From Gemmatimonadota bacterium (GTDB taxonomy: Bacteria > Gemmatimonadota > Gemmatimonadetes > Gemmatimonadales > Gemmatimonadaceae), in the NCBI GenBank assembly GCA_003155795.1, contig PMEM01000038.1, forward strand, positions 14,503-60,523: 46,021 nt of DNA, given 5' to 3'. This document shows, one piece after another, positions 28,783 to 37,856 of this stretch; positions within the stretch are counted from its first letter, which is position 1; each line of letters starts with the position of its first letter. The notes beneath the pieces are model-generated. The model worked only from the letters and a program-made list of their open reading frames with translations. It was not told the origin of the DNA and searched no databases. Made by a program: the position numbers and the translations under genes.

Positions 28783-30033
28783 CTACGGCTTGTAACGCCT
28801 CACCGCGAGACAGGCATTGTGGCCACCGAAACCGAAGCTGTTGCTTATCGCCGCCGTAACGTTGCGCTTCACGGCAATGTTTGGCGTGAAATTCAGATCA
28901 AGTTCGGGGTCGGGATGCTCGTAGTTGATCGTGGGCGGGATGATGCCATTGTCCACTACGAGCGTGCAGATGACGAACTCAACTGCACCCGCAGCGCCGA
29001 GCATATGACCAGTAGCTGACTTGGTGGAGCTGACGTTGATGTTTTTCGCGGCGTCGCCAAAGACGGCCTTGATGGCGCGTGTTTCGTTGAGATCGTTTGC
29101 GGGTGTTGAGGTGCCGTGGGCGTTGATATACTGCACATCTTTCGGTTCCAGCTTTGCATCGCGCATGGCGCGCTTCATCGCGCGCTGTGCGCCCTCTCCA
29201 TCTGGCGCTGGTGCAGTCAGATGATACGCATCACCTGTGGCACCGTAGCCGACAATCTCACCGTAGATCGTGGCGCCGCGTGCGATCGCGTGCTCCAACT
29301 CTTCGAGGATAACGATCCCAGCGCCCTCGCCCATTACGAATCCGTCGCGTGTTGCGTCGAACGGGCGTGACGCGGTAGACGGTGAGTCATTGCGTTCGGA
29401 GAGAGCCTTCATGTTGGCGAATCCACCAATCGCCATTGGCGTGACAGCCGCTTCAGCCCCTCCGGTGATCATGACATCCGCGTCACCGTACTGGATGGTG
29501 CGAAAGGCATCGCCGATTGCGTGAGCGGATGTTGCGCAAGCTGATACCGTCGCGTAATTGGGGCCCTTTGCGTTGAAATTCATGGACACGATACCCGCGG
29601 CGATATCCGAGATGAACATCGGTATGAAAAACGGGCTGATCTTGCTTGGACCCAGCTCTCGATACACATCGTGCTGTTCTTCAAAGCTCTTGAGTCCGCC
29701 GATGCCGGAGCCGATGATGACGCCGATGCGATCGGGATCGAGCCCGCCCTCCCCGGCCTTGCCAAGCCCAGCATCTGTCATCGCCATCTTCGCGGCGACA
29801 ACAGCGTATTGCGCGTAGATGTCCGAGCGCTTCACTTCTTTCCGGTCCATGTACTCGCCGGGATTGAAGTTCTTGACTTCAGCAGCGAATCGTACCGGAA
29901 ACTTGGAAGCGTCGAACTTTGTGATCAGCGCCACGCCGGAGGTACCGGCAATCAGTGCATCCCAAGTCGCCGCCACCGAGTTGCCGACGGGCGTGACCAA
30001 GCCCATTCCGGTAACGACGACCCTACGCGCCAT
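28783..30033 (-). CDS. fabF: Beta-ketoacyl-ACP synthase II
   Basis: Encodes 416 residues. The Cys-His-His triad is complete: Cys166 (ATVSACATSAHAIGDA), His306 (YINAHGTSTPAND) and His343 (SATGHMLGAAG). It elongates acyl-ACP with malonyl-ACP by decarboxylative condensation in the cytosol. The N-terminus [17 protein letters not shown] is typical of FabF. The ATG shares one base with the acpP stop (TAATG), the usual acpP-fabF arrangement. Confidence 0.96.
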   Translation of the reverse strand: MARRVVVTGMGLVTPVGNSVAATWDALIAGTSGVALITKFDASKFPVRFAAEVKNFNPGEYMDRKEVKRSDIYAQYAVVAAKMAMTDAGLGKAGEGGLDPDRIGVIIGSGIGGLKSFEEQHDVYRELGPSKISPFFIPMFISDIAAGIVSMNFNAKGPNYATVSACATSAHAIGDAFRTIQYGDADVMITGGAEAAVTPMAIGGFANMKALSERNDSPSTASRPFDATRDGFVMGEGAGIVILEELEHAIARGATIYGEIVGYGATGDAYHLTAPAPDGEGAQRAMKRAMRDAKLEPKDVQYINAHGTSTPANDLNETRAIKAVFGDAAKNINVSSTKSATGHMLGAAGAVEFVICTLVVDNGIIPPTINYEHPDPELDLNFTPNIAVKRNVTAAISNSFGFGGHNACLAVRRYKP

Positions 30034-30272
30034 TACGCAGCGACCTTTCCGTTCAGATACGCAAGTGCGTCGCCGACAGTACGGAGCTTCTCCGCATCTT
30101 CATCGGGAATCTCGATGTTGAATTCCTTCTCGAACTCCATGACAAGCTCAACAATGTCGAGGCTGTCAGCGCCGAGGTCGTCGATGAACGACGCACCATC
30201 TGAAAGCTTCTCGCGCTCCACGCCAAGCTCGTTGGCGATAATGTCCTTTACCTTCTCCGAATTGTCGGCCAT
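30033..30272 (-). CDS. acpP: Acyl carrier protein
   Basis: Encodes 79 residues, acidic and helical. The phosphopantetheine attachment site is Ser37 in [12 protein letters not shown], and the flanking FDDLGADS-like region (FIDDLGADS) and [24 protein letters not shown] are canonical. A GAGG lies about six bases before the ATG. It carries growing acyl chains for the neighbouring Fab enzymes, and probably also supplies acyl-ACP to PlsX and lipid A acyltransferases. Confidence 0.97.
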   Translation of the reverse strand: MADNSEKVKDIIANELGVEREKLSDGASFIDDLGADSLDIVELVMEFEKEFNIEIPDEDAEKLRTVGDALAYLNGKVAA

Positions 30273-30429
30273 GCTGATCCTCGTACAGTTGGGGGGTAAC
30301 GTTACAATTTAACTCTGGCCGGGTAGCTCGGTAGCCAGTACTGGCGACATGTGGGGTACCAATTTGACACTCAGCTCCGTCATGCGGGTGTTGGCTGGCT
30401 GGCAGTTTTGCCGACATCCCGCAGGGGCG
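30273..30429 (-). promoter_or_regulatory. acpP leader region with a GTAACGTTAC palindrome
   Basis: The 157-base gap between fabG and acpP is the longest inside the fatty-acid cluster, which suggests a separate acpP promoter (acpP is usually expressed far above its neighbours). A perfect ten-base palindrome, GTAACGTTAC, lies at 30296-30305, 24 bases before the acpP ATG. I cannot fix -35/-10 elements with confidence. Confidence 0.35.
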
Positions 30430-31170
30430 TCAGGTGAGCCCCCCGTCGACGACCAGGACCTGCCCGGTGATGTAAGAGGCGAGGTCGGATGCGAGGAAGG
30501 CGACGGCGCCTGCTACGTCCAGAGGAGCGCCGAGGCGCTCCAGCGGGATCTGAGCCGCCATCGCCGAGCGAGCATCCGGCGTCATTGCGGCGGTCATTTC
30601 GGTTTCAATGAAGCCCGGCGCAATCGCGTTGGAAAGGATATTTCGCGAGGCAAGCTCCTTTGCGACCGACTTCGTAAGGCCGATCAGTCCAGCCTTGCTT
30701 GCGGCATAGTTGACCTGACCCGGATTGCCGATGATCCCAACGATGCTCGTGATGTTGATAATGCGACCCCAGCGCCGCTTCATCATTCCGCGTGTCACTG
30801 CCTTCGTTGCCACGAACGCGCCACGAAGATTGGTGTCGATCACGGTATTCCAATCATCTTCCTTGATGCGCATTATGAGATTGTCGCGCGTCAGGCCGGC
30901 ATTGTTAACGAGTATATCCACACCACCAAACGCGGCCTCGACGTCGGCCACGAGCTTTACCACGGAGGCGACATCGCTCACGTCGGCGGCGAAGCCCTGC
31001 GCACCGCGGCCAATCTCGGCGGCGACTTCCTGACTGCGCGCCAACTCCCGTCCCACGACTGCCACGCGCGCGCCACAATCAGCCAGGGTCGCCGCGATCG
31101 ACTTGCCGATGCCCCGCGTGCTTCCCGTGACGAGTGCTTTCCGTCCAGTCAGATCGATCTGAATTGTCAT
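30430..31170 (-). CDS. fabG: 3-oxoacyl-ACP reductase
   Basis: Encodes 246 residues of the classical short-chain dehydrogenase fold. NADP(H)-binding TGSTRGIG at 15-22, NNAG at 89-92, and the catalytic Ser142, Tyr155 and Lys159 (YAASK) are all present, as is the PGFIETEM loop and the C-terminal [11 protein letters not shown]. It reduces 3-oxoacyl-ACP in each elongation round. The ATG overlaps the fabD stop (ATGA). Confidence 0.96.
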   Translation of the reverse strand: MTIQIDLTGRKALVTGSTRGIGKSIAATLADCGARVAVVGRELARSQEVAAEIGRGAQGFAADVSDVASVVKLVADVEAAFGGVDILVNNAGLTRDNLIMRIKEDDWNTVIDTNLRGAFVATKAVTRGMMKRRWGRIINITSIVGIIGNPGQVNYAASKAGLIGLTKSVAKELASRNILSNAIAPGFIETEMTAAMTPDARSAMAAQIPLERLGAPLDVAGAVAFLASDLASYITGQVLVVDGGLT

Positions 31171-32105
31171 CCGAGGGTCTCGGCAAGCTTGTCCACATCG
31201 GCGGGCGCGCCGACAGCGATTGTGTGTGCGCCAGCGACGAGCCGGGACACCAGGCCTGAAAGCACATTCCCGGGACCCAACTCAACATACAGCGCGTCAG
31301 GATACGCGGCGGATAAGGCACGCACTTCGTCTGACCAACGCACCGGTGACGTCAGCTGGCGCAAAAGCAACGCACGGGCGTCCGCCGCCGCAGTGACTGG
31401 CTTTGCGGTTACGTTCGCGTAAACGGGAAAGTTGGGTTCGGAGAAGCTTGTCTCGGCAATCGCACCGCTGAACGCCAGCTCGGCCGGCTCCATCAAAGGT
31501 GAGTGAAATGCACCGCTTACCGACAGCCGCAGCACGCGTTTGGCACCCGCAGCCTTTGCAAGTCCCATCGCCCGCTCGACGCCGGCGATCTCTCCCGACA
31601 CTACAACCTGTTCGTCCGTGTTGTAATTAGCGGGCACCACCAGCCCCGCTTCGCGCGTCGCCTGTGCACAGATATCGTCAATTGGAGTCGCGAGTCTTCC
31701 GAGAATGGCCGCCATCGTACCGGGCCGCTCCGACCCAGTGTCGCGCATTGCGTTACCGCGCTTTCGCACGAGGTTCGCGCCGGCGGCGAGTGTGAAGGTG
31801 CCAGCAGCGCTATGGGCGGTTAATTCGCCGAGCGAATGGCCTGCCGCGGCGACCACCCTGCTCGACAGCATGTCGCGAACCGCAGCCCAGGCCGCAGCTC
31901 CGTGCGTGTAAAGTGCGGGCTGCGCGTTATTGGTGAGCGTGAGCTCTTCGGCGGGGCCGTCGAAGCAGAGCCTGCTGAGCGGGAAAGCGAGCACGTCATC
32001 AACGTGCTCAAAAGTCTCTCTCGCACTTGGGAACGCCGCTGCGAGTTCTCTGCCCATCCCTGGCGTCTGTGATCCCTGCCCAGGGAAAAGTAGGATAACG
32101 TTCAT
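31167..32105 (-). CDS. fabD: Malonyl-CoA:ACP transacylase
   Basis: Encodes 312 residues. Catalytic Ser91 lies in GHSLGE (89-94) and His201 in SGAFHSPLM; the N-terminal [14 protein letters not shown] and [12 protein letters not shown] motifs are typical. It moves malonyl groups from CoA to ACP, feeding FabH and FabF. It begins 24 bases after fabH ends and overlaps fabG by four bases. Confidence 0.96.
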   Translation of the reverse strand: MNVILLFPGQGSQTPGMGRELAAAFPSARETFEHVDDVLAFPLSRLCFDGPAEELTLTNNAQPALYTHGAAAWAAVRDMLSSRVVAAAGHSLGELTAHSAAGTFTLAAGANLVRKRGNAMRDTGSERPGTMAAILGRLATPIDDICAQATREAGLVVPANYNTDEQVVVSGEIAGVERAMGLAKAAGAKRVLRLSVSGAFHSPLMEPAELAFSGAIAETSFSEPNFPVYANVTAKPVTAAADARALLLRQLTSPVRWSDEVRALSAAYPDALYVELGPGNVLSGLVSRLVAGAHTIAVGAPADVDKLAETLG

Positions 32106-32129
32106 AATCTTGCGATGGCGCGCGTGAGC

Positions 32130-33125
32130 CTACAAGCGGATGATCGCAGACGCCCATGTGAATCCGGCGCCGAATGCGACCATCATTACTGTTGAACCGG
32201 GGCCGACGATCTTCTTCTCGATGACCTCGTCGAGGGCGATCGGGATGGATGCTGAAGATGTGTTGCCAAACCGATCGACGTTGACGTACACCTTGCTCAT
32301 TGGGATGCCGGCATGTTTGGCAGTCGCCTCGATGATGCGTTTGTTGGCCTGGTGCGGGACCAGAAGATCGATATCGGCGCCGCGAAGCTTCGCGGAATCG
32401 AGCGCGCGGTCGGCGGCCTCGCTCATCTCGCGCACCGCATGCTTGAAGACTTCGCGGCCGGCCATCCTGACCAGGTGACTGCGATTTTCGACGATTTCCT
32501 TAGTCATCGGATGGGCGGCACCACCATGCGGGCGGTACAGCAAGTCCGCCAGGCAGCCGTCGCTTCGCATGAACGTCGAGAGTATGCCTGCTTTCTCGCC
32601 GGCCTTGTTGCGCTGTACGATTACAGCGCCCGCGCCGTCGCCGAACAGCACGCAGGTTGAGCGATCAGTCCAGTCGATGATTGCGCTCATCTTCTCTGCG
32701 CCCACAACAAGCGCCGTATCGATTGCGCCAGACGCAATCATTCCCTCGGCGATCGTGAGGCCATAAAGCCACCCTGAGCATGCGGCAGACACGTCAAAGG
32801 CGGCCGCGCGCGTGGCGCCAAGTTCAGCCTGGAGATCCACGGCGGTCGCCGGTAGCAGCCTGTCCGGTGTCGCGGTGCTCAGGATGATCACATCGATCTC
32901 GCCGGATGTAACGCCAGCCTTCGACATTGCGCTGCGGGACGCAGCTGCAGCCATCCAGCAGGTCGTCTCGGATTCAGCAGCGATGCGTCGTTCGCGAATT
33001 CCGGTGCGCTCCACGATCCATTCATCGGACGTCTCGACGCCGATCGAAGCGAAGTCATCGTTGGTGAAGATCCGGGCCGGGAGTCCTCGACCGGTTCCGG
33101 TGATGCGCGCAATGGTGGGTATCAT
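32130..33125 (-). CDS. fabH: Beta-ketoacyl-ACP synthase III
   Basis: Encodes 331 residues. The triad Cys116 (DVSAACSGWLYGL), His258 (VPHQANKRII) and Asn288 (FGNTSSASIP) identifies FabH, together with the N-terminal TSDEWIVERTGIRERRIA. It starts fatty acid chains by condensing acyl-CoA with malonyl-ACP; the sequence does not reveal whether it prefers acetyl- or branched-chain primers. The ATG overlaps the plsX stop (ATGA). Confidence 0.96.
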   Translation of the reverse strand: MIPTIARITGTGRGLPARIFTNDDFASIGVETSDEWIVERTGIRERRIAAESETTCWMAAAASRSAMSKAGVTSGEIDVIILSTATPDRLLPATAVDLQAELGATRAAAFDVSAACSGWLYGLTIAEGMIASGAIDTALVVGAEKMSAIIDWTDRSTCVLFGDGAGAVIVQRNKAGEKAGILSTFMRSDGCLADLLYRPHGGAAHPMTKEIVENRSHLVRMAGREVFKHAVREMSEAADRALDSAKLRGADIDLLVPHQANKRIIEATAKHAGIPMSKVYVNVDRFGNTSSASIPIALDEVIEKKIVGPGSTVMMVAFGAGFTWASAIIRL

Positions 33126-34159
33126 GATGCCTCGGCCGTCTGGTGCTTCTGCTCCGAAGCCGCAAGACGTTCGGTCATGAGATTGTTCATCCCGCTGTCC
33201 ACTGCTCGAACGCCAACCTTGATCGCGTTCATGATGGCGCGAGGCGACGATTTGCCGTGGGAGATGATGCTGACGCCACGGACTCCGAGCAGCGGTGCGC
33301 CGCCGTGTTCCGAGTAGTCGAGTTGGCCAAGAGACCGCGCCAGGGTGGCGGGTTCTATTCCGCAGGATTTCTGGATGAGTCCGACGATCATTGGCGTCAC
33401 GGCTTCATAGAACTTGAGCACAACGTTACCCACGAAGCCATCGCAGACGACCACATCGAGAGCGCCTTGATCGGTTCCACCGGCTGGCAGATCACGACCT
33501 TCGACGTTGCCCATGAAATTGAAGTCAGCAGCCGCGAACAGCGCGTTCGCCTCCTTCACAACCGCGTTTCCCTTTTCGGGCTCCTCCCCAATGCTGAGGA
33601 GACCGATCGCCGGGTTATCGCGACCAAGAATGCATTCCGCGTAGACGCCGCCAAGCCACGCGAACTGTAACAATTCACGGGCTGAACAATCGACATTTGC
33701 ACCGCAGTCGAGAACAACCACTGGGCGATTGGCGGTTGGGAAGAGAGTGGCGATTGCGGGACGACGGAGGCCCGGCATCAGCTTGAGGAGCAAGGTTGAC
33801 GCGGCCATCTGCGCTCCCGTGCTGCCAGCGGACACGAAGGCATCAGACTCACCTTTTACTTGAAGTGAGAGCCCTATCGTCATGGAATTGCGTGGTTTAG
33901 CACGCAACGCGGCCATTGGCTTTTCGGACATGTCGATAGCCTCTGGGGCATCGACGATGGAAAGCCGACTACGCTGCTGAGCGAGCCCAGCGTACTTGCC
34001 GGCGAGCATTGAAACGAGCGTGCTCTCTATGAGATCGTGGCGGCCCACGAGCTGGATGGTATGGGACCGGTCCAGCTCAGCGAGCGCCATCAGTGCACCC
34101 TCAACTGGGGCGCCGGGGGCGAAGTCGCCCCCCACCGCGTCTAACGCGATGCGGGCCAA
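33122..34159 (-). CDS. plsX: Phosphate acyltransferase PlsX
   Basis: Encodes 345 residues. Family motifs include RIALDAVGGDFAPGAPVEGAL, the FVSAGSTGAQMAASTLLLKLMPGLRRPAIAT block, VLDCGANVDCSARELLQFAWLG, IGEEPEKGNAVVKEAN and DVVVCDGFVGNVVLKFYE. It turns acyl-ACP into acyl phosphate for phospholipid synthesis by PlsY. The start is TTG at 34159, directly abutting the rpmF stop codon (TAGTTG), which gives tight coupling between ribosomal protein and lipid synthesis as in other bacteria. Confidence 0.95.
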   Translation of the reverse strand: MARIALDAVGGDFAPGAPVEGALMALAELDRSHTIQLVGRHDLIESTLVSMLAGKYAGLAQQRSRLSIVDAPEAIDMSEKPMAALRAKPRNSMTIGLSLQVKGESDAFVSAGSTGAQMAASTLLLKLMPGLRRPAIATLFPTANRPVVVLDCGANVDCSARELLQFAWLGGVYAECILGRDNPAIGLLSIGEEPEKGNAVVKEANALFAAADFNFMGNVEGRDLPAGGTDQGALDVVVCDGFVGNVVLKFYEAVTPMIVGLIQKSCGIEPATLARSLGQLDYSEHGGAPLLGVRGVSIISHGKSSPRAIMNAIKVGVRAVDSGMNNLMTERLAASEQKHQTAEAS

Positions 34160-34342
34160 CTAGGCGCCCTTAGCGGCTACTCTTTGTTTTCCGCCGTAAT
34201 AGCCACATTCCTCGCACACATGGTGCGGGCGTTTGATAGCCTGGCACTGCGGACACTTCTGGAGAGCAGTAACGGGCGCACCCTTCGCGGTGTTGCGGAG
34301 GCGCTTGCGCTGCTTGGATATACGGCGTTTCGGGACGGCCAT
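34160..34342 (-). CDS. rpmF: Ribosomal protein L32
   Basis: Encodes 60 residues: a basic N-terminus (MAVPKRRISKQRKRLRNTAKGAP), then a four-cysteine zinc-binding site CPQC...CEEC, ending GYYGGKQRV. The zinc-type form suggests no alternative Zn-free copy is needed, although one could exist elsewhere. It sits between DUF177 and plsX, the standard order in many bacteria. Confidence 0.97.
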   Translation of the reverse strand: MAVPKRRISKQRKRLRNTAKGAPVTALQKCPQCQAIKRPHHVCEECGYYGGKQRVAAKGA

Positions 34343-34364
34343 GGGACGGCTTCTAGGTCAGGTT

Positions 34365-34883
34365 TCAGGCTTGGAATTCATTGCGCGTCTGGCGCAAGGA
34401 GTCCCAACGGGCATCGGCGGCAACGGGCTCGCAATTACAAGTTCCGTTGTTCAGGTCGGCACCGCAAGTGAGGCAGAGCCCCTTACAGTCCTCCCTGCAA
34501 TCTACGAACGCTGGCACCGAGAGGAGCCATCCTTCGCGTACAGCAGGCTTTATGTCGAGCTGATGAGCACCGGGATCGTATGTGAACACGTCCGGGTCAT
34601 CTTCTGTTGTCGGATCGTCGGTTGGCGCGAAGAGGAAATGTGCATCCTCGGCGACATCCCGCGTAACTTCGGTCAAGCATTTGCGGCATTCCAGCGTTAC
34701 AGAGCCCGAGAAGCGACCGCTGAAGTAGAAGCGGCCATTACCGGCGCTGGAAAAGCGTCCTTCGACGTGAACCGCCTCAAGAGGGCGCGGATCGGCCGCA
34801 TTCCAGATGGGATCGTCGGCCTGAAGGTCACCTGCGACCTGGGCGGCCGTCGACTCCAACGTACGGATGTCAAAGGACAGCAT
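34365..34883 (-). CDS. DUF177/YceD-family protein
   Basis: Encodes 172 residues from the ATG at 34883. Family marks are the middle VTLECRKCLTEV with a CxxC pair and the cysteine-rich end VDCREDCKGLCLTCGADLNNGTCNCE. YceD proteins are linked to 23S rRNA maturation or accumulation and are nearly always next to rpmF, as here. An in-frame GTG at 34889 would add two residues, but the promoter just upstream makes the ATG the likelier, leaderless start. Confidence 0.88.
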   Translation of the reverse strand: MLSFDIRTLESTAAQVAGDLQADDPIWNAADPRPLEAVHVEGRFSSAGNGRFYFSGRFSGSVTLECRKCLTEVTRDVAEDAHFLFAPTDDPTTEDDPDVFTYDPGAHQLDIKPAVREGWLLSVPAFVDCREDCKGLCLTCGADLNNGTCNCEPVAADARWDSLRQTRNEFQA

Positions 34884-34891
34884 AGCCACGT

Positions 34892-34920
34892 AAGATAGCC
34901 AGATGGGGAGCCAGGTGCAA
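34892..34920 (-). promoter_or_regulatory. Candidate promoter of the DUF177-rpmF-fatty-acid operon
   Basis: On the minus strand TTGCAC (34920-34915) and TATCTT (34897-34892) are 17 bases apart. The expected start of transcription coincides with the ATG at 34883, eight bases after the -10. The same TATCTT lies before the ABC-importer GTG, also without a ribosome binding site. Confidence 0.45.
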
Positions 34921-34985
34921 CGGCGGGGCCTGCGCTCCCGCCGTCAGAAGCGATCAGCGCTGGGCGGCCTGGTTCGGCGCTCAGC

Positions 34986-35279
34986 TTAACGCGGTCCCGC
35001 GAGCCGGGGCGGCTGATGTTCAGCGTCGGAAAGAAGCTTCGTGACAAAGCGCTGGCCCTCGGCGATTCTCTCGACCTGAAGCGCGATCGCCTCGGTGGTC
35101 TGCTCCAGCCTCTGAAGGCGCTGCTCCACCGGCTGCAACAACTCTGGGGAGGGGCTGCCTGCAATCACCTTTCCGCGCCGAGCCCGTGTAAACGCAACTA
35201 TTGTCCAACCAGCGATCCCGAGGCTCAGGACCACTGCGAGGCTGGAAATCGCGTTGCTGATGACGTAGCCAGGGTCCAT
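34986..35279 (-). CDS. Small single-pass membrane protein with coiled coil, unknown
   Basis: Encodes 97 residues. An N-terminal membrane helix (ISNAISSLAVVLSLGIAGWTIVAF, about 7-30) is followed by a basic stretch and a heptad-like helix (LLQPVEQRLQRLEQTTEAIALQVERIAEGQRFVTKLL). The ATG at 35279 has GGAG eight bases upstream, which favours it over an earlier in-frame ATG. I recognise no family; similar short membrane/coiled-coil proteins often act as scaffolds, but nothing here shows that. It has hairpin DNA in front and the DUF177 operon behind. Confidence 0.7.
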   Translation of the reverse strand: MDPGYVISNAISSLAVVLSLGIAGWTIVAFTRARRGKVIAGSPSPELLQPVEQRLQRLEQTTEAIALQVERIAEGQRFVTKLLSDAEHQPPRLAGPR

Positions 35280-35306
35280 CGTTGGATCTCCGGTCGTGAA
35301 AGAACG

Positions 35307-35344
35307 TCTGGCACGCTCCGTTTCCAAACGGTTTACGTGCCAGA
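35307..35344 (-). terminator. Long two-tier hairpin after ndk (terminator or attenuator)
   Basis: Outer arms TCTGGCACG and CGTGCCAGA are perfect nine-base complements; inside them CCGTTT and AAACGG pair over a two-base loop. On the minus strand the hairpin is followed by CGTTCTTTC. It lies 33 bases after the ndk stop and 28 bases before the small membrane protein's ATG, so it either ends the sucCD-ndk transcript or attenuates read-through. Confidence 0.6.
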
Positions 35345-35376
35345 TCGGTAAAACTATCCGTGCTCCAAGTGCAGCA

Positions 35377-35805
35377 TCAACGAGCTCGAATTATCTCGCT
35401 CTCCGAGAAGAAGAACCGTGCTTCGCGCGCCGCGTTGTCATCGGAATCGGATGCATGAATCGCATTCCGCTCCTTGGACTCCGCGAACAGCTTGCGAACC
35501 GTCCCGGCGTCGGCTTCAGCAGGGTCTGTCGCACCGATCGCAACGCGCAACGCTGCAACTGCATCCGTCTTTTCAAGAACCATCGGCATGCACGGTCCGG
35601 AGGTCATGAAGTTGCAGAGCGACGCATAAAACGGCCGCTCGCGATGGACTGCGTAGAACTCACCAGCTTCCGCGTCGGTCAGATGCATGACTCGCGCTGC
35701 GCGAATCTTGAAGCCCTGCTGCTCGAGGTGGGCGGTGATCTTCCCCGCCTTTCCCGAGTTGAATGCGTCGGGCTTGATGATCGTGAGTGTGTAGTCGCCA
35801 GCCAT
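35377..35805 (-). CDS. ndk: Nucleoside diphosphate kinase
   Basis: Encodes 142 residues. The nucleotide-binding Lys11 (TLTIIKPDA), the RPFY segment and the phosphorylated His117 in NAIHASDSDDNAAREARFFF are all present. It balances nucleoside triphosphates and can use the GTP or ATP made by succinyl-CoA synthetase, whose genes directly precede it. Its ATG abuts the sucD stop (TAAATG). Confidence 0.96.
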   Translation of the reverse strand: MAGDYTLTIIKPDAFNSGKAGKITAHLEQQGFKIRAARVMHLTDAEAGEFYAVHRERPFYASLCNFMTSGPCMPMVLEKTDAVAALRVAIGATDPAEADAGTVRKLFAESKERNAIHASDSDDNAAREARFFFSESEIIRAR

Positions 35806-36678
35806 TTACTTCATTCGCTCCTTTAGAAGTCCAACAACATCGATCGGTCGCTCGGCGACGCCAAGGCCGTGTTCCTCAAATGCCTGCATCTTCTCAAGCG
35901 CCGTTCCGGATGAACCGGAAATGATTGCACCAGCGTGTCCCATGCGGCGACCCGGCGGTGCGGTCTGGCCAGCGATGAATCCGACTACGGGCTTCGTCAT
36001 CTTCTCCTTCACGAACTTTGCAGCTTCCTGCTCATCGGTTCCACCAATCTCACCGATCATTACAACGGCTGTCGTGTCGGGATCTCTCTCGAATGCAGAG
36101 AGACAGTCGATAAAGTTGGTGCCGTTGATCGGGTCTCCGCCAATACCGACGCAGGTCGTCTGGCCCATGCCTGCGCGCGTCATCTGGTAGACCAGCTCGT
36201 ACGTGAGCGTGCCCGAGCGGCTCACGAGCCCGATGGGGCCCGGCGTACAGATTCGGCCAGGTATGATGCCTACCTTCGATTTGCCCGGCGAAATCAATCC
36301 CGGACAGTTGGGGCCGAGCAGGCGAACACCCTTCTCCTTCATGAATGGATACACGAAGGTCATGTCGAGCACGGGAACGCCCTCGGTGATGCAGACGACC
36401 AGCTCGATGCCTGCGTCGGCGGCCTCCATCATCGCGTCGGCGGCGCCAACAGGAGGAACGTAGATGACGCTCGTATTCGCGCCCGTCTCGCGCACTGCTT
36501 CGTACACCGTATTGAAGATCGGAACACTGTTCTCGAATTTCTGACCGCCCTTGCCTGGAGTGACACCGGACACCACGTGTGTGCCGTACTCCATCATCTG
36601 CTTGCTGTGGAACGATCCGTCGCGCCCGGTGATTCCCTGCACCACGAGGCGGGTGTTGTCATCGATGAAGATGCTCAT
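35806..36678 (-). CDS. sucD: Succinyl-CoA synthetase, alpha subunit
   Basis: Encodes 290 residues. The CoA-binding domain shows [34 protein letters not shown]; the phospho-histidine is His248 in [10 protein letters not shown]. It forms the TCA-cycle enzyme with SucC, making a nucleoside triphosphate from succinyl-CoA. The ATG overlaps the sucC stop (ATGA), the standard arrangement. Confidence 0.97.
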   Translation of the reverse strand: MSIFIDDNTRLVVQGITGRDGSFHSKQMMEYGTHVVSGVTPGKGGQKFENSVPIFNTVYEAVRETGANTSVIYVPPVGAADAMMEAADAGIELVVCITEGVPVLDMTFVYPFMKEKGVRLLGPNCPGLISPGKSKVGIIPGRICTPGPIGLVSRSGTLTYELVYQMTRAGMGQTTCVGIGGDPINGTNFIDCLSAFERDPDTTAVVMIGEIGGTDEQEAAKFVKEKMTKPVVGFIAGQTAPPGRRMGHAGAIISGSSGTALEKMQAFEEHGLGVAERPIDVVGLLKERMK

Positions 36679-37817
36679 GCGGCCTTCCCAGTCGCGAGTG
36701 CAACCGCCTTCTTCACCGCTTCGTCCATATCCGTCATTGCGCTGAATCCGTTTGCTGTAAGAATCTTCACGGCGATCTCTTCGTTGGTGCCGGTGAGACG
36801 TATCACGATAGGCACCTTGAGCGGGTTCGCTTTGGTGGCAGTGACGATTCCGTTTGCAACGTCATCGGTGCGCGTAATGCCTCCGAAGATGTTGAACAGA
36901 ATTGCCTTCACGTTCGGGTCGCTCGTAATGATGCGCAACGCACTCACAACCTTCTCCGGGTTACTGGAGCCGCCAATGTCGAGAAAGTTTGCGGGGTCGC
37001 CGCCGTAGTACTTCACGAGATCCATGGTTGCCATTGCGAGGCCTGCACCGTTCACAATACAGCCGACGTTTCCATCCAGCTTGATGAATGTGAGATTGGC
37101 CTGGCGTGCGGCAACTTCGCTGGGATCTTCGGATGATTCATCGCGAAGTGCTGCTATGCTTGGGCGGCGAGCGAGCTCGTTGTCATCGATTACCATCTTT
37201 GCGTCGAGCGCGAGCACTTCGCCTGCGGGCGTCGTAACGAGCGGGTTGATTTCGGCGAGTGACGCGCCGCTATCCATGAAGGCGTGATAGAGATCCTGCA
37301 TGATCGTCGCTGCGGCGCGAACCTGCTTCACGTCGGAATAGAGGAAGAACCCAAGCTCCATGGCCTGGTACCCTCGCAGGCCGTACCGGGAGTCGATCGG
37401 CAGGCGCATGATCTTCTCTGGGGTCGTCGCAGCGACTTCCTCGATTTCGATGCCGCCAGCCGGGCTCACCATGAATACCGGCTTCTTGGAGACGCGGTCC
37501 AGAATGATTCCGACATATGCTTCCGTCGCGATGTCTGCGGCCGGTGTCACAAGGACTTTCTCGACTGTAATGCCCTTGATCTTCATGCCGAGGATTTTTG
37601 AAGCGACGTCTTTCGCCTCCTGAGCTGTCTTGGCGAGCTTTACGCCGCCCGCCTTGCCGCGGCCTCCGGCGTGCACCTGGGCCTTCACAACGACCGTCCC
37701 GCCGAACTGACGGGCGATCGATTCGGCTTCCTCCGGCGTGGTGGCAACATCGCCCGGCGGGATCGGAACCCCGTGCGAGCGAAAAATCTCTTTCGCCTGA
37801 TATTCGTGGATATTCAA
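36675..37817 (-). CDS. sucC: Succinyl-CoA synthetase, beta subunit (ADP/GDP-forming)
   Basis: Encodes 380 residues with an ATP-grasp domain ([27 protein letters not shown]) and a C-terminal CoA-ligase domain ([46 protein letters not shown]). The start is TTG at 37817: GGAG lies five bases upstream, and the resulting N-terminus [12 protein letters not shown] matches the family (E. coli begins MNLHEYQAK). Starting at an upstream ATG would add 13 foreign residues. A 39-base gap separates it from the carbamate kinase gene. Confidence 0.95.
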   Translation of the reverse strand: MNIHEYQAKEIFRSHGVPIPPGDVATTPEEAESIARQFGGTVVVKAQVHAGGRGKAGGVKLAKTAQEAKDVASKILGMKIKGITVEKVLVTPAADIATEAYVGIILDRVSKKPVFMVSPAGGIEIEEVAATTPEKIMRLPIDSRYGLRGYQAMELGFFLYSDVKQVRAAATIMQDLYHAFMDSGASLAEINPLVTTPAGEVLALDAKMVIDDNELARRPSIAALRDESSEDPSEVAARQANLTFIKLDGNVGCIVNGAGLAMATMDLVKYYGGDPANFLDIGGSSNPEKVVSALRIITSDPNVKAILFNIFGGITRTDDVANGIVTATKANPLKVPIVIRLTGTNEEIAVKILTANGFSAMTDMDEAVKKAVALATGKAA

Positions 37818-37856
37818 TTTGGCTCCGGTAATAGCCTGGCCTCTGGCCAAGCGCAT

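Noticed and set aside
30349-31422. 357-codon plus-strand open frame opposite fabG and fabD
   Set aside because: Spans two well-identified genes on the other strand and matches no family.
35935-37008. 357-codon plus-strand open frame opposite sucD and sucC
   Set aside because: Crosses the sucC-sucD junction antisense; shadow frame.
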